DNA from: an uncultured Pelagibacteraceae bacterium
GTDB lineage: Bacteria > Pseudomonadota > Alphaproteobacteria > Pelagibacterales > Pelagibacteraceae
DNA length: 38,871 nucleotides
Direction: 5' to 3'
NCBI GenBank assembly: GCA_902627565.1
Contig: CACOJM010000010.1
Span: 1 to 38,871, forward strand
A program made the translations under genes and the position numbers. Below, one piece after another: positions 33,016-38,871 of the stretch. The notes beneath the pieces are model-generated. The model saw nothing but the letters and a program-made list of their open reading frames with translations, did no database searches and had not been told where the DNA came from. Positions within the stretch are counted from its first letter, which is position 1; the number at the start of each line of letters is the position of its first letter.

Positions 33016-34128
33016 ATGCTTAGTTATATAATTCCTTTTTTGATACTCATTCTTATTGTTGTTTTTATTCATGAGTATGGTCATTACTATTTTGCAAAAA
33101 GATATGGTGTTGGTGTTACTGACTTTTCCATTGGTTTTGGTAAAGAAATTTATGGATGGAATGATAAATCAGGCACAAGGTGGAAGATATGTTGGATTCC
33201 TTTAGGGGGTTACGTAAAGTTTTTTGGTGATCGAAATGTTTTTTCACAAGCTGATCAAGAAAAAATTATAAAAAAATACAACGAAGAAGATAGAAATAAA
33301 TTATTTGTTTTAAAACCTCTATATCAAAGAAGCTTAATTGTTTTTGGTGGACCTTTAGCAAATTTTTTGTTGGCATTAGTTATATTCTTTTCAATTTATG
33401 CTTTTGTTGGCAAAGATTTCACCCCTGCAGTTATCAACGAAGTTCAAAAAGATAGCCCTGCTATGATTGGCGGACTTAAACAAAATGATATAATTTTAGA
33501 AATCGATGGAAATAAAGTCGAAAGTATTATGGATGTTTCAAAATATATTACTATGTCGATGAATGAAATCATAGATTTTAAGGTAAAACGTTCATACGAT
33601 GAATTAATTTTAAAAATAAAGCCAGATCTAGTTGCAGGCGAAGATACCCTAGGCAACAAGATAAATAAAAGAATGGTTGGGATAAAGCTTGGTGCTTATA
33701 ATGATGAAATAAATCATGTAAAATTAGGGCCAGCTAAAGCAATTTATCACGCTTTTAATGAAGTTTATTACGTAAGTATTTCATCATTAAAATATATCGG
33801 TGGAATGATTTTAGGTAAGGCAGACACTTCTCAGCTCGGTGGACCAATCAGAATTGCAAAAATTTCAGGTCAAGTAGCTGAGTTTGGTGTATTAGCTTTC
33901 ATAAGTATGATGGCATATATTTCAATCAGTTTAGGTTTAATTAATTTATTTCCTATTCCAATGTTAGATGGTGGACATTTAATGTTTTATGCATTTGAAA
34001 AAATTTTAGGACGACCGTTATCTCAAAAAACTCAAGAAGGATTTTTTCGAATCGGTATGTTTTTATTGTTATCCCTGATGTTTTTTACGACTTTTAACGA
34101 CTTAAAAGACCTTGGTTTATTCAAATAA
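33016..34128 (+). CDS. rseP: Site-2 intramembrane zinc metalloprotease (RseP/M50 family)
   Basis: A 370-residue membrane protease. HEYGH (H19, E20, H23) provides the zinc site, a PDZ domain spans about 130-205, and the third ligand is D318 in FPIPMLDGGHL. Relatives cleave anti-sigma factors and signal-peptide remnants in the membrane. It lacks the dxr and bamA neighbours often found around rseP in Proteobacteria; instead it follows a TPR gene, so a specialised paralogue is possible. Confidence 0.9.
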   Translation: MLSYIIPFLILILIVVFIHEYGHYYFAKRYGVGVTDFSIGFGKEIYGWNDKSGTRWKICWIPLGGYVKFFGDRNVFSQADQEKIIKKYNEEDRNKLFVLKPLYQRSLIVFGGPLANFLLALVIFFSIYAFVGKDFTPAVINEVQKDSPAMIGGLKQNDIILEIDGNKVESIMDVSKYITMSMNEIIDFKVKRSYDELILKIKPDLVAGEDTLGNKINKRMVGIKLGAYNDEINHVKLGPAKAIYHAFNEVYYVSISSLKYIGGMILGKADTSQLGGPIRIAKISGQVAEFGVLAFISMMAYISISLGLINLFPIPMLDGGHLMFYAFEKILGRPLSQKTQEGFFRIGMFLLLSLMFFTTFNDLKDLGLFK

Positions 34129-34286
34129 TTTTAAAGTATTAAGTCCTCTAAAAGTCAGTAAAATCAACACTTATCTCACTTTTTACAATATATTGTGCAT
34201 AAGTTTTTAATAGACACTAAAAAAAGTCTTGATTTATCAACACTTTTGATAAAAATAACAAATAACCTAATAAAACCGGAGCTAAA

Positions 34287-34562
34287 ATGAATAAAAAACA
34301 GTTAGTAGTCAAGCTTTCAGGCGCTTTAAACTTAAGCAAAGCAGATGCTGAAAGAACTTTTGACACAATTACCAACACTATTCTTGATGCTTTAAAAGCA
34401 GATGATTCAGTAAAAATAGCTGGATTTGGAACTTATAAAGTCGCTAAGAGAAAAGCTAGAGTTGGAAGAAATCCTAGAACTGGTGAGCAAATTCAAATTG
34501 CTGCATCTCAAAAGGTTAAATTCTTACCTGCAAAAGCTTTAAAAGAAGTTTTTAATAAATAA
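34287..34562 (+). CDS. hup: HU-family DNA-binding protein
   Basis: A 91-residue histone-like protein that bends DNA and compacts the nucleoid. The beta-arm motif GRNPRTGEQIQI with its intercalating proline and the KFLPAKALKEVFN end are diagnostic. It has a 158-bp upstream region with CCGGAG as ribosome site, and a strong terminator follows, so it is probably a single-gene unit. A TTATCAA/TTGATAA dyad lies upstream at 34234-34252. HU is favoured over IHF, but IHF cannot be fully excluded. Confidence 0.93.
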   Translation: MNKKQLVVKLSGALNLSKADAERTFDTITNTILDALKADDSVKIAGFGTYKVAKRKARVGRNPRTGEQIQIAASQKVKFLPAKALKEVFNK

Positions 34563-34570
34563 CAAACTTT

Positions 34571-34603
34571 ACAGCCTTAATACTAATTAGTGTTAAGGCT
34601 GTT
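34571..34603 (+). terminator. Terminator after hup
   Basis: A 14-bp stem (34571-34584 with 34589-34602, one G-U) and an AATT loop lie 8 bp after the HU stop. The following T-tract is weak (TTCCTATAT), but the stem is one of the longest in the window. Confidence 0.7.
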
Positions 34604-34607
34604 CCTA

Positions 34608-34624
34608 TATGCAAAAACTGCATA
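34608..34624. promoter_or_regulatory. Palindromic candidate operator upstream of amtB
   Basis: TATGCA and TGCATA arms with a 5-bp spacer, 73 bp before the amtB start. The 17-bp size and TGCA cores resemble NtrC/NtrX-type nitrogen-control sites without matching the classic consensus. Single or paired TGCATA copies also occur near glnA (3595-3600) and near 1888-1915. Confidence 0.4.
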
Positions 34625-34696
34625 CCCAATTTTCTTAATCAGCGTTAGTTTTTGAAATTAAAAAAAATATAAGAATTTCCATACAAGGGAGGTCTT

Positions 34697-35998
34697 ATGA
34701 CAAAATTATTAAAAAAAATAAGTGCGCTAATTATAAGTTTAATTTTTCTATTAAACATGAGTAGCGCTGGTATGGCGGAGACAACTGTCTCTGCAGAGGT
34801 AGGGTTTATTTTTAATACCTTACTATTTTTGATTTGTGGATTTTTGGTTATGTTTATGGCCGCTGGATTTGCAATGCTAGAGTCAGGCATGGTTACATCA
34901 AAAAGTGTATCAGTTATCTGCGCAAAAAATATAGGATTATTTTCAATTGCAGGCATTATGTTTTGGCTTGTCGGCTATAATTTGGCTTATGGTATAGATC
35001 CAGGTGGATATATTGGAAAGTTTATACCATGGGCGGATGGTAGTAAAATAGGCACTGGATATTCAGATGGCTCGGATTGGTATTTCCAAATGGTATTTTG
35101 TGCAACTACTGTATCAATAGTCTCTGGGACTATGGCTGAAAGAATTAAACTTTGGCCATTCTTTACTTTTGCTGCAATTCTTTCTGGAATAATTTATCCA
35201 ATCGTTATGGGTTGGCAGTGGGGTGGAGGCTGGTTAGCAGAATTAGGTTTTTCTGATTTCGCTGGTTCAACTTTAGTACACTCAACTGGAGGTGCAGCAG
35301 CTTTAGCTGGTGCAATTATAATAGGTCCACGACTCGGAAGATTTACAAAGTCTGGTGCTCCAGCTCCTCTAAAACCTTTTGCAGCTTCATCAATTCCATT
35401 AGTAACAATTGGAGTGTTTATTTTATGGTTAGGTTGGTTTGGATTTAATGGTGGTTCACAATTAGCTATGGGAACTGCTACTGATGCTATAGCTGTATCA
35501 AAAATTTTTATTAATACATTTTTAGCTGGCGCTGGGGGAGTACTTGGTGCAGCAGTTATCACAAGACTACATTTTGGTAAAACAGATGTAATTCAAATGC
35601 TAAATGGATGTATTGGCGGATTAGTAGCAATAACAGCTGAGCCATTATTGCCATCTCCTTTAGCAGCAATACTTATTGGTGCAGTTGGTGGATTAATTGT
35701 AGTTTATGGAACTAAACTATTATTCTCATTGCAAATTGACGATGTAGTTGGTGCTATACCTGCTCACTTATTTGCTGGTATTTGGGGTACTTTGATCGTA
35801 CCAGCAACAAATTCGGGTGCAAATTTTAGCACCCAATTAATAGGTGTATTATCGGTAAATATATTTGTTTTTATTGTGGCTTACATTTTGTTTAACTTAA
35901 TAAAAGTAACTATTGGTTTAAGATTAAGTAAAGAAGGTGAAACCAAAGGTACAGACGTAACTGAAACTGGTGTTATAGCTTACGCTATTAGAGACTAA
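34697..35998 (+). CDS. amtB: Ammonium transporter AmtB
   Basis: Inner-membrane ammonium channel/transporter, 433 residues with an N-terminal cleavable signal (~8-27) and 11 helices. The pore twin-histidine pair is H195 (LVHSTGGAAALAG) and H357 (PAHLFAGIWG), and the opening FMAAGFAMLESGMV is typical. AAGGGAGG just before the ATG is a strong ribosome site. No glnK/glnB gene follows, unlike the usual glnK-amtB pair. Together with glnA in this window it covers ammonium uptake and assimilation. Confidence 0.96.
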   Translation: MTKLLKKISALIISLIFLLNMSSAGMAETTVSAEVGFIFNTLLFLICGFLVMFMAAGFAMLESGMVTSKSVSVICAKNIGLFSIAGIMFWLVGYNLAYGIDPGGYIGKFIPWADGSKIGTGYSDGSDWYFQMVFCATTVSIVSGTMAERIKLWPFFTFAAILSGIIYPIVMGWQWGGGWLAELGFSDFAGSTLVHSTGGAAALAGAIIIGPRLGRFTKSGAPAPLKPFAASSIPLVTIGVFILWLGWFGFNGGSQLAMGTATDAIAVSKIFINTFLAGAGGVLGAAVITRLHFGKTDVIQMLNGCIGGLVAITAEPLLPSPLAAILIGAVGGLIVVYGTKLLFSLQIDDVVGAIPAHLFAGIWGTLIVPATNSGANFSTQLIGVLSVNIFVFIVAYILFNLIKVTIGLRLSKEGETKGTDVTETGVIAYAIRD

Positions 35999-36011
35999 TT
36001 GCTTGCAATAA

Positions 36012-36059
36012 AGGGGTTCTTCGCTCTCTGTATTTACAGATTACTCACGAAGAGCCCCT
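36012..36059. other. Long imperfect hairpin downstream of amtB
   Basis: A 12-bp stem (36012-36023 with 36048-36059, one G-U) closes a 24-nt loop that itself holds a small CTGT/ACAG hairpin. It begins 14 bp after the amtB stop. It has no T-tract, and its GGGG/CCCC arms could pair with the terminator at 36095-36119 instead. It may be a 3' UTR element or part of a small RNA. Confidence 0.5.
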
Positions 36060-36094
36060 ATAAAAAACATTACTTCCATTAAGTTAATTATAAT

Positions 36095-36119
36095 AAAGCC
36101 CCTCCATCAGGGGCTTTTT
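36095..36119. terminator. Rho-independent terminator shared by amtB and GT9 gene
   Basis: A perfect 9-bp stem AAAGCCCCT/AGGGGCTTT (36095-36103 with 36109-36117), a 5-nt loop, and a T-tract on the plus strand reaching the convergent gene's stop codon. It also reads as a hairpin on the minus strand. Confidence 0.85.
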
Positions 36120-37113
36120 ATATTTCAAGGTCATTCATAATGTGATTAAACACATCATTAGTTTTGATTTTTTTCATTCCTTCCCTATTTCTATTCCAAA
36201 CATTATCAATATAGTCTTTAGGAGTAATAGGATCAATTTTACTGTATTTAAGTTCACTAATTGGATCATTTGCAATCAGCCCAAAAGTTTTAATACCCAG
36301 TGCTGCAGATAAATTTAAAGGTCCTGAGTTATTTCCTACATAAAACGAGGAGTTTTTGATTGCTAATATAATTCCTTGTAAATCTTTTTTAGAACAGTCA
36401 ATAAAGTAATTTTGGTTTGAATTATCAATAATTTTTTGTGCAATATAAGATTTTTCAGGTCCACATATTAAATATATATAATCAAACAAATTTTTTCTGT
36501 GCAATAAATCAGCTAATTCAATAAAATTTTCCTCATACCACATCTTAAAATCTTCGAATGAATCAACTCCAAATGCAATTTTTTTTCCTTTAACTAGTAA
36601 ATCTGGATTATCTTTTTCTAATCTTCCAGTATTTATTTCAATCGATGGAAAATAATCTTTAATCTTTATTGTTTGCAATTTTAATAATTTCTTTGATTGC
36701 TCTGAATAGTTCATTTTCCAATCTTCATTACTCAAAAAAACATTATTTGTTAGCCATTTTTTTTGATTACCTATACCAGGGCCAATAATATTCTTAATAC
36801 CTGCAATTTTAGCTGCGATAGCAGGTTTGTTTACTTTATCTAAGATAAAAACAAAATCATATTTTTTCTTTTTGAAAATTTTTGTTAATTTAAAAACATC
36901 TATCCAGTAGTTAAGACCTTTTCTAAAATTATTATAATATATTTGATTTAGATACTTTAAATCTAGTAAGATATTTTTCGCTTGTGTTTTTTCTCGAACA
37001 ATTAAATCTACTTTTTCATTATAATGTTCACTTATTGCTTTAATATAAGGTAGTTGCCATATTAGATCACCAAGTTTATGGTGAGTGTAAACAATACAAA
37101 TTTTTTTGTCCAT
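36118..37113 (-). CDS. Glycosyltransferase family 9 (heptosyltransferase-like) protein
   Basis: A 331-residue GT-B-fold enzyme. The N-terminal half has KICIVYTHHKLGDLIWQLPY with the GD acceptor-site motif, and the C-terminal half has the sugar-nucleotide motif YVGNNSGPLNLSAALGIKTFGL. Family members transfer heptose or other sugars onto lipopolysaccharide core. No other LPS gene adjoins it, so the donor and acceptor are unknown. Confidence 0.82.
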   Translation of the reverse strand: MDKKICIVYTHHKLGDLIWQLPYIKAISEHYNEKVDLIVREKTQAKNILLDLKYLNQIYYNNFRKGLNYWIDVFKLTKIFKKKKYDFVFILDKVNKPAIAAKIAGIKNIIGPGIGNQKKWLTNNVFLSNEDWKMNYSEQSKKLLKLQTIKIKDYFPSIEINTGRLEKDNPDLLVKGKKIAFGVDSFEDFKMWYEENFIELADLLHRKNLFDYIYLICGPEKSYIAQKIIDNSNQNYFIDCSKKDLQGIILAIKNSSFYVGNNSGPLNLSAALGIKTFGLIANDPISELKYSKIDPITPKDYIDNVWNRNREGMKKIKTNDVFNHIMNDLEI

Positions 37114-37185
37114 TTTACAATTATTTAATGATTTACAAGACTATGCAAACTAAAAAAATTACACTAGAATAAATATATTGGAATT

Positions 37186-37569
37186 ATGAAAATTAAATCT
37201 AGTCAAACTTTAGTTTCAGAGGCTCTTGAAAAGATAAAAACGATAACTACCGATGAAGCTTTTAAAATGTCAACTGACGATAAATGTAACTTAATTGATA
37301 TTAGAGATATTAGAGAGCTTGAAAAAGATGGCAGACTAGAAAAATCCAATCATATTCCTAGAGGTATGTTAGAATTTTGGCTAGATCCAGACAGCCCTTA
37401 TTTTAAAGAGGGTAAACTTGATATGAATAAAGAAATGGTTCTTTTTTGTGCTGGAGGATTAAGGTCTGCTCTTGCTGCAAAAACTTTAAAAGATATGGGA
37501 TTTGAAAAAGTTTCTCATATTGATGGTGGATTTAGCGCATTGAAGCAAAGTAAATTTAAAATTATTTAA
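37186..37569 (+). CDS. Rhodanese-domain protein
   Basis: A 127-residue single rhodanese domain with LIDIRDIRELEKDGRLEKS, the HIPRG turn and the active-site loop C88-AGGLRS. Such proteins carry sulfane sulfur. The six-residue active loop fits sulfur substrates rather than phosphate. The family often works with Fe-S or molybdopterin sulfur transfer, but no direct link is visible here. Its stop overlaps the convergent HCCA-isomerase gene by 4 bp. Confidence 0.88.
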   Translation: MKIKSSQTLVSEALEKIKTITTDEAFKMSTDDKCNLIDIRDIRELEKDGRLEKSNHIPRGMLEFWLDPDSPYFKEGKLDMNKEMVLFCAGGLRSALAAKTLKDMGFEKVSHIDGGFSALKQSKFKII

Positions 37570-38144
37570 GAATTAAATTCTTCCAAAGCATATTCTAATC
37601 TATCTTGTCCCCAGAAAAGTTTATTATTTACAATAAAAGTTGGTGCTCCAAACACATTTAATTCAAAAGCTTTATTAGTTAAATTTTTAAGCTCATCTTT
37701 TATTTTTTGTTCTTTAATACCTTGCTCAAATGAATTTAAATCTATGTTGCATTCAAAAAGAATTTTTTTTATGTTTTCTGGTACTGATATATCAACATTA
37801 TCTTTCCAATAGGCATCAAAAAATAGATCAATGAACTTATTTTTTTTAGTTTTATCAATAAAAAGAAATCCTCTCATTAAATACAGAGAATTTAATGGAA
37901 ACTTATCATTCCATTTAAATAAAATATTATTTTTTTTTGAAATCAAGATACAATCATTTTTCATATTTCTCATTTTTCTCTCATTAAATGCTGGTGCTGT
38001 AATATTACCTAAATTATGTAAGCCACCTAATAATATAGCTTTATAATTAAAAGTATTTCTTTGATTTAATCTTATTATTTTTTTATGAGCTATGTATGAG
38101 TACGGACTTATAAAATCAAAATAAAAATCAATTTGTTTAATCAT
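37566..38144 (-). CDS. 2-hydroxychromene-2-carboxylate isomerase/DsbA-fold protein
   Basis: A 192-residue thioredoxin-fold protein with the DsbA-like insertion. FYFDFISPYSYIAHKKI carries the Ser that replaces the CxxC of DsbA in HCCA isomerases, and FGAPTFIVNNKLFWGQDRLEYAL is the conserved C-terminal cis-Pro and dimer region. The start at 38144 is preferred to 38165 because it gives an ATGATTAA overlap with the upstream gene. In known cases the enzyme is glutathione-dependent; the substrate here is unknown. Confidence 0.85.
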   Translation of the reverse strand: MIKQIDFYFDFISPYSYIAHKKIIRLNQRNTFNYKAILLGGLHNLGNITAPAFNERKMRNMKNDCILISKKNNILFKWNDKFPLNSLYLMRGFLFIDKTKKNKFIDLFFDAYWKDNVDISVPENIKKILFECNIDLNSFEQGIKEQKIKDELKNLTNKAFELNVFGAPTFIVNNKLFWGQDRLEYALEEFNS

Positions 38145-38610
38145 ACAAATTGATACTTTTTGCATAAAATATTCTTATCAACCAATAAATAAATAGACCT
38201 AATGGACCAATTAAATAAGTGATAATCAAAGGAAATCCTACTAGAATTTTACTTATATAAAATTTTTGAGAGTCCTTTACTATCCAGCCTCCAACAAACA
38301 AATTAATAGATATAAAATGTATCCAAAAAAGCATAAGAAAAAGATTATTTGTAAACAAATTGGATAAATTAGAAATCCCTAAGTATAATTCAAAATTACC
38401 CATGAAATCATAGGAGCTTAAAAAAGATTTATATAGTACAAATATATACGTTCCACCCAATAAAAAAATTGGAAAGATTGATGTTACAAAAAATCTGCTT
38501 AAATTTGATGAAGGAAAAAAAATTAAGATAAGCCAAAAAGGTAATACACCTAAATTCACCCAATAGTAGAGAATTTCAATTGTAAAGTAAGCATAAATTT
38601 GTTCGATCAT
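38137..38610 (-). CDS. ABA4-like (DUF4281) membrane protein
   Basis: A 157-residue protein with four hydrophobic segments. LGVLPFWLILIFFPSS near the start, HFISINLFVGGWIVKD in the middle and YLIGPLGLFIYWLIR at the end match the pattern of the ABA4-like family, named after a plant protein needed for neoxanthin synthesis. In bacteria its function is unknown. It is translationally coupled to the downstream HCCA-isomerase gene by 8 bp and starts 28 bp from the divergent recX. Confidence 0.65.
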   Translation of the reverse strand: MIEQIYAYFTIEILYYWVNLGVLPFWLILIFFPSSNLSRFFVTSIFPIFLLGGTYIFVLYKSFLSSYDFMGNFELYLGISNLSNLFTNNLFLMLFWIHFISINLFVGGWIVKDSQKFYISKILVGFPLIITYLIGPLGLFIYWLIRIFYAKSINLYD

Positions 38611-38638
38611 TTGAAATTATATTATATTAAATCTTACA

Positions 38639-38871
38639 ATGATTCCTATAAGAAATAAGAAAAAAACTTTACAAGTAACTGTTGATGAAATGAGAAATTT
38701 TGCATTAGCATACGTTGATAAATATGCTCCATCAAAACAACAGCTTCGCACTTATTTATTAAAGAAATACTTAAAGCTATCAGTGCCAAATGTAAAAAAA
38801 CAAGATGTCACAAATTTAATAGATGTTGTTCTTATTGATTTGGAAAAAAGCAAATTTATTAATGATAAATT
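38639..38871 (+). CDS. recX: RecX-family regulatory protein (3' truncated by window edge)
   Basis: The first 77 codons of a frame that runs off the window. FALAYVDKYAPSKQQLRTYL, a LKKYLKLS stretch and DVVLIDLEKSKFINDK match the repeated three-helix modules of RecX, which binds and restrains RecA filaments. The basic start PIRNKKK precedes the first module. There is no Shine-Dalgarno, and only 28 bp separate its ATG from the divergent gene. Confidence 0.72.
   Translation, partial: MIPIRNKKKTLQVTVDEMRNFALAYVDKYAPSKQQLRTYLLKKYLKLSVPNVKKQDVTNLIDVVLIDLEKSKFINDK

Noticed and set aside
34194..34242. DnaA-box-like sequences (TTATGCACA on the complement at 34194-34202 and TTATCAACA at 34234-34242) upstream of hup, as a possible origin.
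   Set aside because: Only one exact match; such 9-mers are expected by chance in AT-rich DNA, and no clustered boxes, dnaA gene or unwinding element accompany them.
35194..35562. A 122-codon antisense frame inside amtB, rich in Pro and Ala.
   Set aside because: Composition reflects the reverse complement of Gly/Ala-rich membrane helices of AmtB; no start signal or family match.
1..38871. Mobile elements, prophage remnants, CRISPR arrays, tRNA or rRNA genes.
   Set aside because: No transposase, integrase, regularly spaced repeats or RNA-gene cores were found; spacers are too short and composition is uniform.

Overview
The window is a dense, strongly AT-rich stretch of a streamlined alphaproteobacterial chromosome, most likely a SAR11 (Candidatus Pelagibacter) relative. 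The reasons are very short spacers, many 1-4 bp gene overlaps, Lys/Ile/Asn-rich proteins, a TPP riboswitch in front of a Na+/solute symporter of the ThiV type, and no mobile elements, CRISPR, tRNA or rRNA. The organism assignment is inference from gene content and style; no database search was possible.

Layout. 1-1868: end of a SUF iron-sulfur operon (sufS, sufU, a DUF59 protein, a SufA/IscA carrier). 1935-7437: a small unknown protein, glutamine synthetase (glnA), a YbaK-type deacylase and an EamA transporter, a TauE/SafE exporter with a homocysteine S-methyltransferase, moaB and a DUF1244 protein. 7556-10758: an AldB/ExaC-type aldehyde dehydrogenase with a lysine-rich extension, its DUF779 partner, and an XdhC chaperone split into two genes. 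10732-14948 (minus): one tight operon moaA-moaC-thioesterase-moaD-moaE-msrP-msrQ. 15118-16689 (plus): a SorA/SoxC-type sulfite dehydrogenase with its cytochrome c. 17156-28300 (plus): a second aldehyde dehydrogenase, an FAH-family hydrolase, PEP carboxylase, CcdA, an azoreductase-like flavoprotein, an SGNH protein, an unknown protein, the TPP riboswitch with ThiV, and a YadGH-like ABC exporter. 28353-31650: isocitrate lyase (aceA) and a small ORF, divergent from a RamB/ScfR-type regulator. 31660-38871: a two-helix peptide, a GNAT-like protein, a TPR protein, an M50 protease, HU, AmtB, a GT9 glycosyltransferase, a rhodanese, an HCCA isomerase/DsbA-fold protein, an ABA4-like membrane protein and the start of recX.

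How it fits together. The middle of the window is a molybdenum-cofactor and sulfur-oxidation neighbourhood: Moco synthesis genes lie beside two exported enzymes of the sulfite-oxidase fold (MsrP, SorA) and near a possible sulfite/sulfonate exporter. Carbon metabolism is represented by aldehyde oxidation, anaplerosis (Ppc) and the glyoxylate bypass (AceA). Nitrogen assimilation is represented by GlnA and AmtB.

Most unusual points: the aceA regulator carries two tandem HTH domains and faces an array of seven TTTACAAA-like half-sites; an unlisted 53-codon ORF lies between that array and aceA; the aldehyde dehydrogenase frame has a 64-residue, 55% Lys/Arg extension; an intrinsic terminator directly abuts the DUF779 start codon; and several starts look leaderless.
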